DNA from: Rhodospirillum sp.
GTDB lineage: Bacteria > Pseudomonadota > Alphaproteobacteria > Dongiales > Dongiaceae
NCBI GenBank assembly: GCA_013822765.1
Contig: PNKY01000005.1
Span: 302,699-366,698, forward strand
Direction: 5' to 3'
Length of the DNA stretch: 64,000 bases
The notes beneath the pieces were generated by a model, which was given only the letters and a program-made list of their open reading frames with translations, searched no databases and was not told the DNA's origin. Both the position numbers and the translations under genes were made by a program. Every line of letters starts with the position of its first letter. The stretch's first letter is position 1. Below are positions 33,101 to 39,571 of this stretch, in pieces.

Positions 33101-33477
33101 TAGATCTTCGACGCCGGCAGCAGATGCTTGGCGCCGAACAGGATGTCGGCCAGCCCCTGGAAGGCGTCGATCATATAGGGGTCGAGCTTGATCGCACGAC
33201 GCAGGTAGGTTTCCGCCTTGAAGATGTCGTCGCGGTCGCGATGCAGGATGCCGAGATTGTAGGTGGCCTTGGCGTGGTCGGGATCGATCTCGAGAACCTC
33301 CTCGAGGGCCGCTTGCAGCTTGTCCTGGTTCCCCGCCTCGTGGGCACGGCCCGCGGCCAGCAGGAGCGACTGGATCCTGGCTTCGTCCTGGGGAGAGATC
33401 GAGCGTGCCTTGGCAGCGCTCACGGCGTCCTGGCCCGGCCCGCGGCGCGGAGTGGTCGAGAATGCGCCGGTCGCCAT
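30100..33477 (-). CDS. Tandem TPR-glycosyltransferase protein (FlmG-like, duplicated)
   Basis: The 1125-residue protein reads as two TPR plus GT-B-like units. Unit 1: TPRs at about residues 35-330, then a glycosyltransferase domain (about 355-640) with IVYCEQGIGDYAMFSLLFSE, LVGISWRSGNRDS and MDLVISVDNSTVHFAGAIGK, the nucleotide-sugar end typical of GT9/GT41-like enzymes. Unit 2: TPRs at about 665-860 and a second GT-B-like part (about 900-1115) with VIGLAWQPTGS and LDLLISSEDLAATLAGAVGK, in which the D-N/H positions are changed. Caulobacter FlmG has the same TPR-GT order once and glycosylates flagellin. The position between two flagellin genes fits this role. ATGA coupling to the next gene. 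Confidence 0.85.
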   Translation of the reverse strand: MATGAFSTTPRRGPGQDAVSAAKARSISPQDEARIQSLLLAAGRAHEAGNQDKLQAALEEVLEIDPDHAKATYNLGILHRDRDDIFKAETYLRRAIKLDPYMIDAFQGLADILFGAKHLLPASKIYEEALERAPNRLPLLQNLARARMMLKEAGEAERLARRILSIDERAPDAWATLAWALLHRNGDPHETLEAAEQAARLGSDASYGQPIKEQALRRVGRVEEADALWDKLLSQAAQDWDKARAYNEVYYWLNALDRCRAIAGAFVEANPTKAEGLKDLASLMMAEGEFEMAQEVLDRATAIAPDIKVVVMASGLNAFRIGQYKRGLELYAARWNRNTHDKPWDIPVSDWDGKPLDGHLIVYCEQGIGDYAMFSLLFSELRKYVKAVTIEVNARIASLFRRSFPDMPIVDRNALPTNWDPSRYRAKIGMGDLLSLLPVEIENLPNRSGHLIPEPALALKLRNRYRALFPGKRLVGISWRSGNRDSATIRSIDLSLWKPIFETPDCAFISLQYGDVSRDLETLRTETGHVVHWDREVDPFQYLDPFTAQIAAMDLVISVDNSTVHFAGAIGKPCWVLLPLNSDWRWLVDRTKSIWYDSLELIRQPKGEGWEHVVANVAKRLRDIGTEPLLDATAEICLRCGEELLRREAMAPAEDFFRWLMETGRHKAAAFHGVGKAALKANHVRDAVAILGKAAELAPERIDYKADWAVALFEAGHRDAGERLARNLTRQGNEPTALMAMGQILAAKGLLDQATDYFARVLRTDPAHVVARSILAGLQALQGEDELAQRNFARLVQQAPELPGPRVSLAEIDLRHGRDAVAWPNFAWRFGTTPEELPRHLAMMAPDDRPKSWTGGKIRRRRLFLRAERNTMEQLLFAPWLADVLDDARTVRAECEAKALPLLQAAFSKARIAGAGTLTPADMVEDRTQIAASLGDIAQAYGGKAAGGWLQVDRNQAASLRRRLVADRTNDRVIGLAWQPTGSALGGLEPFVPLLDVPGIRWAALPMGGMTPALSQLLSTPNLPLIYESTWMSNGLGSVAGTLAALDLLISSEDLAATLAGAVGKPVWKIAGVNAHWSWGIEGGASKWHPTARVIRAAQAPEAPMAETLMAELAQFIGANRKESE

Positions 33478-33642
33478 GTCATCTCGCTAAAATGCTGCTC
33501 AAATTGCAGATATCGGCCTGGGTTCCGCTCGGGGTCTGGCCCGATGGCCCGGCGATCCTAGGGTCGGAATGGTTAATGAATCATGAAATCTAATCCATTG
33601 GAATCGCTGAGAAATTTTTTCCCTACCCGTAGGCGCTAAAGC

Positions 33643-33719
33643 GGCAATTTTTGCCGGGCGAGGGGCAACAATTGCCTCCTTCGGACGGCCTATGGCGACC
33701 AAAAAAGGCAAACATTTCC
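33643..33719. promoter_or_regulatory. GGCA-N5-TGCC array upstream of flagellin 2 (candidate FlbD enhancer)
   Basis: GGCAATTTTTGCC at 33643 and GGCAACAATTGCC at 33664 are exact sites 21 bp apart. A third, GGCAAACATTTCC at 33707 (one mismatch), lies 43 bp further, close to two more 21-bp steps. The first is 101 bp upstream of the sigma-54 element. They are in the 367-bp gap between the divergent TPR-GT gene and flagellin 2, which otherwise shows only AT-rich sequence. Confidence 0.6.
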
Positions 33720-33743
33720 GTTAGATAGGCAGCTTCTGCCGGC

Positions 33744-33758
33744 TGGCAAGGAACTTGC
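33744..33758 (+). promoter_or_regulatory. Sigma-54 promoter of flagellin 2
   Basis: TGGCAAG-GAAC-TTGC followed by T matches the -24/-12 pattern with correct spacing, 86 bp before the flagellin start. Confidence 0.88.
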
Positions 33759-33844
33759 TACCTAGTTCCCTGCCGGTGCATCTGCGCCGGCCCGTGCACG
33801 CAAAGTCGTCACGGCTAGCAAGCCTCCAAAGGAGCAGTTCCAAA

Positions 33845-36079
33845 ATGGCAAACAACATCCCATTGACCAGCGGCATCCGCAGCAACTTGCTTCTGTTGCA
33901 GCAGACGTCGTCGCTCTTGGAAAAAACTCAGCTTCGCCTCGCGACCGGCAACAAGATCAACTCCGCGCTCGACGGCCCGGCGGCTTTCTTCGCCGCGAAG
34001 GGTCTGAGCCAGCGCGCAGGCGACCTTGACGGCCTGAAGGACGGCATCGGCCAGGCCATCAGCACGATTAAGGCTGGCGACTCCGGCATCACCGCGATCG
34101 AAGCACAGATCGAGCAGGCCCGCGGTCTGACCACCCAGGCTCTGGGTGCGTTGGGCAACGACGCCAACTCGGTCAAACTGCGCAACAGCCTCGCTCAGCA
34201 GTACAACAACGTGCTGCGTCAGATCGACAAGCTGGCCCAGGACTCCGGCTATCAGGGCAAGAACCTGCTGGTCGGCTCGGGTCTGCGCGTCGACGCGACC
34301 GCCAGCAGCAAGAGCGAAGTAAATGCCCTGACCGGCATCAGCGGCGCTCGTGCGACCAACGTGGTCGAGGCCGACACCTACGCCATCACGGTGGTAGGCG
34401 ACGGCGCGATCACCGGCAACTCCAACGACATCGCGAACGCCGAGCGCGATCGTGGTATCAGCAACGTGGAAGTCACCGGCTTCGCTTCGAAGTCCGCGTT
34501 CAACTTCGACAGCATCTCGATCAAGCTGTCGGGCGGCACCGGTAAGGACAAGACCTTCACGATCACCGAAGGCACGCAGACCTTCACGCAGACCTTCACC
34601 AATGCCGAGGCCGATGCGGCCGAGGCGGCGGGCACGGTGCTGCGTTTCTCCGCCAGTTTCGCCAGCGGAACGCGTGTCAGCTTTGACATCGACTTCAACG
34701 CCATCGAAGACGTCGCCGACACTGCCGGCGTCGGCACTTCGGTGATCGAGAAGAACGTCAATCTGCAGGTGGTTGCCACCAACGAGAACGGCGAAGCTGT
34801 CACGCGTGACGGTCTGTCCGCCCTCGGCTCCGGCAAGGTCGCGAACGGCGAGAACGCGTTTGCGTTCGACTCCGGCACGGCCCGTATCACCCTCGACGAG
34901 CGGCAGATCCTGGGCGCTTCGTCCTACACCGAAGCGGTCAGCTCGGCTTATGGCACTGGCGCTCCGGCCTTCACCTCGGTGGAGATCGCGAGCGGCACCG
35001 TTTCGGTCGACGAGTCGATCGCGCTGACCGCGACGGGCCAGAGCTTCAACTACGTCACGAACACCTTCGACAGCTACACCGTGGTCGGCACCGGCGCGAA
35101 TGCGACCGGCGTGACCGTGGCTGTCAGCGGTGGCGCGACGACGTTCACGCTCAGCAACGTCGGCATCAACAGCACCGCCGACTACAACATCGGTGTCAAC
35201 ACCAACGAGCTGAAGCTTCTGGCGACGGCTGGTTCGGCGAGCGCCACCGAAATCAACGCGACGGAAACCAATTCGGGCATCTCCACGGCTGTGTTCACGG
35301 TGAGCGCGGCTTCGGGCTTCCTGGACAACGCGGTTTCCAACGTGTCGATCACGGTGACCGGTTCGGCCGACAACGCCACCATCACTCTGTCGGACGGCGT
35401 CGGCGGCACCGCTACTGCCTCTGCCGTCAACCTGGCCACTGCCTCCTCGACCGCCCAGAACTTCACGATCGCGGGCGGCGTGAATGCAGGTGCGACGTTC
35501 GCCCTGAACCTGAACTCGGCTGGTCTCAGCACGACGACGGTTCTGGACGCCGATGTGACGTACAAGGTGCGTGGCGACTTCACGTCGTCCCGTTCCGCGT
35601 CCTTCGACGTGCGTGGCACCAACACCGGCCAGTCGGCCACTCTGGAGACTGAGCAGCTGGTTGATGGCAACGACGCCAACAACCTGACTGTGCAGTTGAA
35701 CGAGACCAACACCAGCACGGTGACGGTGGTCAGCCAGAACGTCCAGACCGACGGTCAGGGCCTCCAGCTCGACTTCGCCCAGAACTTCTGGAACGATCGC
35801 TCGGATATCGACAATGCGATCCGCCAGTTGGACGCCGCGAAGCTGAAGTTGCGGTCCGCGTCTTCGTCGCTCAGCACCAACAGCAACACGCTGTTGACCC
35901 GCCTCGACTTCACGGCGTCGTTCTCTGACGTACTGAAGGAAGGCGCCGGCAAGCTGACGCTGGCCGACCAGAACGAAGAGGGTGCGAACATCCTGACGCT
36001 GCAGACTCGTCAGCAGCTCGGCACCATCTCGCTGTCTCTGGCCAACCAGGCGCAGCAGGCCATCCTGCGGTTGTTCTAG
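33845..36079 (+). CDS. Flagellin 2 (long form, 744 residues)
   Basis: The D0/D1 N-terminus is IRSNLLLLQQTSSLLEKTQL then RLATGNKINSALDGPAAFFA, and the C-terminus is identical to flagellin 1 over its last 20 residues (TISLSLANQAQQAILRLF). The central about 430 residues are Ser/Thr/Ala/Gly-rich and beta-like, with DKTFTITEGTQTFTQTF near residue 235 also found in flagellin 1. The gene uses more U-ending codons (GCT, GGT, GTC, CTG mix) than its neighbours, as expected for a highly expressed gene. AAAGGAG precedes the ATG. It heads the operon flagellin-flbT-flaF-unknown and is probably the major filament protein. Confidence 0.93.
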   Translation: MANNIPLTSGIRSNLLLLQQTSSLLEKTQLRLATGNKINSALDGPAAFFAAKGLSQRAGDLDGLKDGIGQAISTIKAGDSGITAIEAQIEQARGLTTQALGALGNDANSVKLRNSLAQQYNNVLRQIDKLAQDSGYQGKNLLVGSGLRVDATASSKSEVNALTGISGARATNVVEADTYAITVVGDGAITGNSNDIANAERDRGISNVEVTGFASKSAFNFDSISIKLSGGTGKDKTFTITEGTQTFTQTFTNAEADAAEAAGTVLRFSASFASGTRVSFDIDFNAIEDVADTAGVGTSVIEKNVNLQVVATNENGEAVTRDGLSALGSGKVANGENAFAFDSGTARITLDERQILGASSYTEAVSSAYGTGAPAFTSVEIASGTVSVDESIALTATGQSFNYVTNTFDSYTVVGTGANATGVTVAVSGGATTFTLSNVGINSTADYNIGVNTNELKLLATAGSASATEINATETNSGISTAVFTVSAASGFLDNAVSNVSITVTGSADNATITLSDGVGGTATASAVNLATASSTAQNFTIAGGVNAGATFALNLNSAGLSTTTVLDADVTYKVRGDFTSSRSASFDVRGTNTGQSATLETEQLVDGNDANNLTVQLNETNTSTVTVVSQNVQTDGQGLQLDFAQNFWNDRSDIDNAIRQLDAAKLKLRSASSSLSTNSNTLLTRLDFTASFSDVLKEGAGKLTLADQNEEGANILTLQTRQQLGTISLSLANQAQQAILRLF

Positions 36080-36101
36080 ACCGCTAGGGTCGGATAGAGT
36101 T

Positions 36102-36128
36102 GGGCGGCGGCGCAACCCGCCGCCGCCC
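36102..36128 (+). terminator. GC-rich hairpin after flagellin 2
   Basis: GGGCGGCGGC against GCCGCCGCCC (10 bp) with a 7-base loop, followed by GCTTCTT rather than a T run. It may stabilise flagellin mRNA or partly stop transcription before flbT. Confidence 0.55.
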
Positions 36129-36211
36129 GCTTCTTCCCAAAGGTCCCGGAAGGTTCGAATTGGAAGATCGGCCGAGCCATTCCAGATCGAGGTCAGGGGG
36201 AGGAAGTCCAG

Positions 36212-36568
36212 GTGCCGCTCAAGTTTTCGCTTCGCCCGGGAGAGAAGGTCATCGTCAACGGCGCGGTCATCGGCCGCGGCGAGGAACCGGGAACCTTCTA
36301 TCTCTACAACAAGGCGAATTTCCTTCGCGGCCGCGAGGTCATGAAGGAGGAGCACGCGGACACCAACGAAAAGAAGCTCTATCTGGCGATCCAGCTACTC
36401 TATTTGTTTCCGGAGGATACCGCCGAAACCTCCACGAAATTCGAGACCGTGCTGACCCATTGCCAGGCCGATCGGCCGGATCGGGTCAAAGACCTGGAAG
36501 ACGTGGCACGGTTCGTGCGTGAAAAGGACTACTATCGCGCCTTGAAGCTGACGGCGAAGCTGTTCTGA
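36212..36568 (+). CDS. flbT: Flagellin translation repressor FlbT
   Basis: FlbT binds the 5' untranslated region of flagellin mRNA in Caulobacter and lowers its translation until the hook is complete. The 118-residue product has family landmarks MPLKFSLRPGEKVIVNGAVI at the start and FLRGREVMKEEHADTNEKKL then LAIQLLYLFPEDT in the middle. The start codon is GTG, with GGGGGAGGAAG upstream. It is 130 bp after flagellin 2 and directly precedes flaF, the standard pair. Confidence 0.95.
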   Translation: MPLKFSLRPGEKVIVNGAVIGRGEEPGTFYLYNKANFLRGREVMKEEHADTNEKKLYLAIQLLYLFPEDTAETSTKFETVLTHCQADRPDRVKDLEDVARFVREKDYYRALKLTAKLF

Positions 36569-36606
36569 CAGCCGACCGGCGGCTCCGGGGTCCAAGCGAG
36601 GAGCGA

Positions 36607-37065
36607 ATGAAAGCACCGAACGGCTACACCAGCCGCCCCAGCGGGGATGATCCGCGCAGCACCGAGGCCTGGGCCTTGGGCGAGGCTTCGCGTCGGCTTG
36701 CCCTGGCTGCGAAGATGAATGACGGTGGCGAGGCCTTGCGCGAAGCGCTGCGTCTCAATCAGCGGCTCTGGTCGATTTTCCAGGCCGCCCTCAGCGAGCC
36801 CGACTGTCCGCTGCCCAAGGACGTGCGCGACAACGTGCTCACCCTCTCCCTGATGATCGACCGCCACGTCATGGCGCGCCTGGGAGACCTCGACGGCTCC
36901 AAGATCCAGCCGATCCTCGATATCAATCGCGCCATCGCCGAAGGCCTGGCGGGAAAATCTGTCCAGCCGGCAGCGACTGCCGGGGCCGCAGCGGTCGGTG
37001 CGCCGGCCGCGACCGTCCCGCCCAAGCCGGCTGCGGGTCCATCGGTCATGCGGGTTTCAGCGTAA
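36607..37065 (+). CDS. flaF: Flagellin regulator/chaperone FlaF
   Basis: FlaF works opposite to FlbT and is needed for flagellin synthesis and secretion in Caulobacter. The 152-residue protein contains the FlaF pattern LGEASRRLALAAKMNDGGEA and LREALRLNQRLWSIFQAALS then DNVLTLSLMIDRHVM. The last about 45 residues are an Ala/Pro-rich extension that most FlaF proteins lack. It lies between flbT and the unknown gene at 37078. Confidence 0.93.
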   Translation: MKAPNGYTSRPSGDDPRSTEAWALGEASRRLALAAKMNDGGEALREALRLNQRLWSIFQAALSEPDCPLPKDVRDNVLTLSLMIDRHVMARLGDLDGSKIQPILDINRAIAEGLAGKSVQPAATAGAAAVGAPAATVPPKPAAGPSVMRVSA

Positions 37066-37077
37066 CGCGGGGACAAC

Positions 37078-37818
37078 ATGGCGACCACCTCCAGCACCTC
37101 GACCGCCACCAACGCCAGCGCCGAGCTTGCGCGCATCGAGCGCGAGGTGAAGCGCATCCAGCAGCAGCTGGCGCAGAAGAACAGCGGTAAGTCGGTGCAG
37201 GAGTTCCAAAAGGACACGCGCGACGTCAAATTCGAGAACAACGGCACCGCGCGCAATATCGGCGTGCTCAAGAAGGACCAGACCCGGCTCAACGTGTTCA
37301 GCGCGCTCAGCTCGGGCGACGCGGTCGACGGCTTCCAGTTCCGCGTGACCAGCAAGACCGCCACCACCTTCAGCGTCCTCAACGCCACCAAGGAGGACGA
37401 GGATCAGCTGCGCTTCCAGGTCTATTACAAGTCGAGCGGCCGTCTGCTGGCGGATTCGGATGCGAAGGCCGGGGTGGCCAATTCCGTGTATCAGGCCATG
37501 CGCGACGGCAACTTCGAGATGGAGACCGGCGATTACGTCCTGCGCGTCTCGCGCACTCATGGCGCCGGCAACGACGGCAAGAAAGAGTACAGCTACGCGA
37601 TCCAGCTGAGCCAGGGGCTGTATTCGCAGGACTACGACACCATCGAGCGCGCCGCCCGCTCCACCGACGACCCGTATGGCGTCGCGAATGTGAGCGAGTC
37701 GACCACGAACCTCACCACCTCAATCGCCAGCAGCGTCAGCTTCATCCAGAACCTGCCCAAGATCGGCACCTCGGCGACCGACAAGCTGATGGGCCTGATC
37801 ATCAACTCGATTTCCTGA
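37078..37818 (+). CDS. Unknown beta-rich protein of the flagellin 2 operon (PPC-like?)
   Basis: The 246-residue product is not one I can name. Residues 1-40 are Ser/Thr/Ala-rich with a helix (AELARIEREVKRIQQQLAQK); 45-175 look like a beta sandwich with VDGFQFRVTSKTATTFSVLN, LRFQVYYKSSGRLLADSDAK and METGDYVLRVSRTHG, an order that resembles pre-peptidase C-terminal (PPC) domains; the end is helical and hydrophobic (SATDKLMGLIINSIS). There is no Sec signal peptide. It begins 12 bp after flaF, so it belongs to the flagellin operon, and may be a filament-associated protein exported by the flagellar system. No FliD cap gene is seen in the window. Confidence 0.75.
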   Translation: MATTSSTSTATNASAELARIEREVKRIQQQLAQKNSGKSVQEFQKDTRDVKFENNGTARNIGVLKKDQTRLNVFSALSSGDAVDGFQFRVTSKTATTFSVLNATKEDEDQLRFQVYYKSSGRLLADSDAKAGVANSVYQAMRDGNFEMETGDYVLRVSRTHGAGNDGKKEYSYAIQLSQGLYSQDYDTIERAARSTDDPYGVANVSESTTNLTTSIASSVSFIQNLPKIGTSATDKLMGLIINSIS

Positions 37819-37840
37819 CGCCCCGCGCGGCTCGCGCACG

Positions 37841-37856
37841 TTTACACATTCTTAAC
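37841..37856. promoter_or_regulatory. CtrA-like box upstream of the modification cassette
   Basis: TTTA-CACATTC-TTAA followed by C, one mismatch from TTAA-N7-TTAA, 61 bp upstream of the sigma-54 element. It could be chance. Confidence 0.3.
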
Positions 37857-37916
37857 CACACACGGTCACGTCGCCGGCTAAGTGCGGCTCTAGGTCGCGA
37901 TACATCGAGCTGCGTC

Positions 37917-37931
37917 TGGCATTCGCGTTGC
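37917..37931 (+). promoter_or_regulatory. Sigma-54 promoter of the modification cassette
   Basis: TGGCATT-CGCG-TTGC followed by A has the GG and GC in the correct places and spacing. It is 90 bp before the glycosyltransferase start and places a non-structural cassette in the sigma-54 flagellar regulon. No GGCA-N5-TGCC pair was seen upstream. Confidence 0.75.
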
Positions 37932-38021
37932 ACGTCCCAACCGAGCGCGACGCGGCCCGATGTTTACGGAAAAAAAACCATATCGCGCCAATGATCCCCC
38001 TGACTTGTCCGGAGCCAATTC

Positions 38022-38747
38022 ATGTCTGGCGCACAATCCAATCAGCCCCTTCGCATCTTCATCGGCTACGACCACCGCCAGGCGGTGGCGTACAACGTCC
38101 TGCAGTTCAGCCTCTATCGCCGCTCTTCCAAACCGCTGGCGATCTCGCCGCTGGTGCTGCCGACGCTGCCGATGAAGCGCCAGGGCCTGACGCCCTTCAC
38201 GTTCAGCCGGTTCCTGGTGCCGTGGCTGTGCGACTACCAGGGCTGGGCGCTGTTCCTTGACATCGACTTCCTCGCCCTCGGCGACGTTGCGGACCTGTTC
38301 GCCCTCAACGACGAGCGCTATGCAGCGATGGTCAGCAAGAACCCGAAAACATTCGAGTGGGCTTCGATGATCATGTTCAATTGCGGCCATCCCGCGAACC
38401 GGATCCTGACCCCCGATTTCGTCGACGATGCCAACCGCTGCGTCAACCCGCATGCGATGAGCTGGCTGTCGGACGAGCTGGTCGGCAGCGTTCCCGGGCA
38501 GTGGAATCACCTGGTCGGCTATGACGCGCCGCGCTCGGACGCGAAGCTGGTCCATTACACCCAGGGCATGCCGATCTATGAGGAGACCACCGGCAGCGAG
38601 TATGGCGACGCCTGGAAGACCGAGCACAAGGCCGCCAACAGCACCAGTCCCTGGCGCGAGCTGATGGAGCGATCCGTGCACGCCGGCCGCACCGCCGACG
38701 GCCGGCCGGTCGCGCGGCTGCACCCGCAGGCGGCGGCGCAGCAATGA
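38022..38747 (+). CDS. GT-A-fold glycosyltransferase (GT8-like)
   Basis: The 241-residue protein begins with IFIGYDHRQAVAYNVLQFSL and contains WALFLDIDFLALGDVADLFA near residue 80, with a D-x-D metal/nucleotide-sugar motif. It then has MIMFNCGHPANRILTPDF and PGQWNHLVGYDAP, a GT8-like order. It lacks membrane helices. It starts the cassette downstream of the sigma-54 promoter and overlaps the methyltransferase gene by 4 bp. The likely role is modification of flagellin or another envelope glycan; the sugar is unknown. Confidence 0.8.
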   Translation: MSGAQSNQPLRIFIGYDHRQAVAYNVLQFSLYRRSSKPLAISPLVLPTLPMKRQGLTPFTFSRFLVPWLCDYQGWALFLDIDFLALGDVADLFALNDERYAAMVSKNPKTFEWASMIMFNCGHPANRILTPDFVDDANRCVNPHAMSWLSDELVGSVPGQWNHLVGYDAPRSDAKLVHYTQGMPIYEETTGSEYGDAWKTEHKAANSTSPWRELMERSVHAGRTADGRPVARLHPQAAAQQ

Positions 38748-39562
38748 ACAAGCCCGCGCCGAGCGTTCAGCCGATGCCCGCCACCATCATGCCGCACATG
38801 GCATTGATGAATCACGAGTACAAGAACCCGCCCTTCAACGATCCCAACGCCGGGGTGGCGTTCCAGTCGGCGCTGAAGATCCTGATGCAGATCCTGGGCG
38901 TGAACGTGCCGGGCGGTCATGCCCATGGCGGCGACGACCTCATCACCTGGTTCCGCCATCTCGGCTTCACCTCCGAGCCGGAGTTTGTCGCCGCGTTCGA
39001 GCGCTATCGCGAGGACGGCGTGCTGCGGGCGCGGCTGTGGCGCATCTACACCTTGTGCTGGGCCGCGCGCACCTGCCTCGACATCGAGGGCGACTTCGTC
39101 GACATCGGCGTCTACGACGGCAAGACCGTGGATATCGTCCGTCGCTACTGCAACTTCGCCACGACCGGCAGGAAGTGGTGGCTGTACGACCTGTTTGACT
39201 ATCACCCGACCGAGCCGTCCAAGCAGCATCATGGCCCGCAGCTGGCGGACCAGGTGCGGCAGCTGTTCGCCGACGATCCGAAGATCAAGATCGTCAAGGG
39301 CATGCTGCCCGAGACCCTGCTGCGCGAAATGCCGGACAAGGTCGCGTTCGTGCAGGTCGATCTGAACGCGGCCCAGGTCGAGCTCGACTGCCTGCAGGCG
39401 ATCTACGACCGCATCGCCGTCGGCGGCATGATCGTGCTCGACGATTATGGGTTCTACCGCTACCGCAACTCCTATCAAGCGCAGAAGCCGTTCTTCGAAG
39501 CGCGCGGCGCTTTTGCCTACGAATGCCCGACTGGTCAGGGCATCGTCATCAAGCGGCGCTGA
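38744..39562 (+). CDS. TylF/MycF-type O-methyltransferase
   Basis: The 272-residue protein matches the macrocin O-methyltransferase family: a SAM-binding segment EGDFVDIGVYDGKTVDIVRR near residue 115, then KGMLPETLLREMPDKVAFVQ, VDLNAAQVELDCLQAIYDRI and VGGMIVLDDYGFYRYR, where the paired Asp residues of DDYG bind metal in TylF enzymes. Such enzymes methylate sugar hydroxyls in antibiotics and surface glycans. It is coupled to the preceding glycosyltransferase and followed 9 bp later by asnB. Confidence 0.85.
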   Translation: MNKPAPSVQPMPATIMPHMALMNHEYKNPPFNDPNAGVAFQSALKILMQILGVNVPGGHAHGGDDLITWFRHLGFTSEPEFVAAFERYREDGVLRARLWRIYTLCWAARTCLDIEGDFVDIGVYDGKTVDIVRRYCNFATTGRKWWLYDLFDYHPTEPSKQHHGPQLADQVRQLFADDPKIKIVKGMLPETLLREMPDKVAFVQVDLNAAQVELDCLQAIYDRIAVGGMIVLDDYGFYRYRNSYQAQKPFFEARGAFAYECPTGQGIVIKRR

Positions 39563-39571
39563 GGACAAGCG

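Noticed and set aside
33573..33587. TTAA-N7-TGAA upstream of the TPR-glycosyltransferase gene
   Set aside because: One half is changed at a key position and the sequence is in AT-rich DNA, where partial matches are expected.
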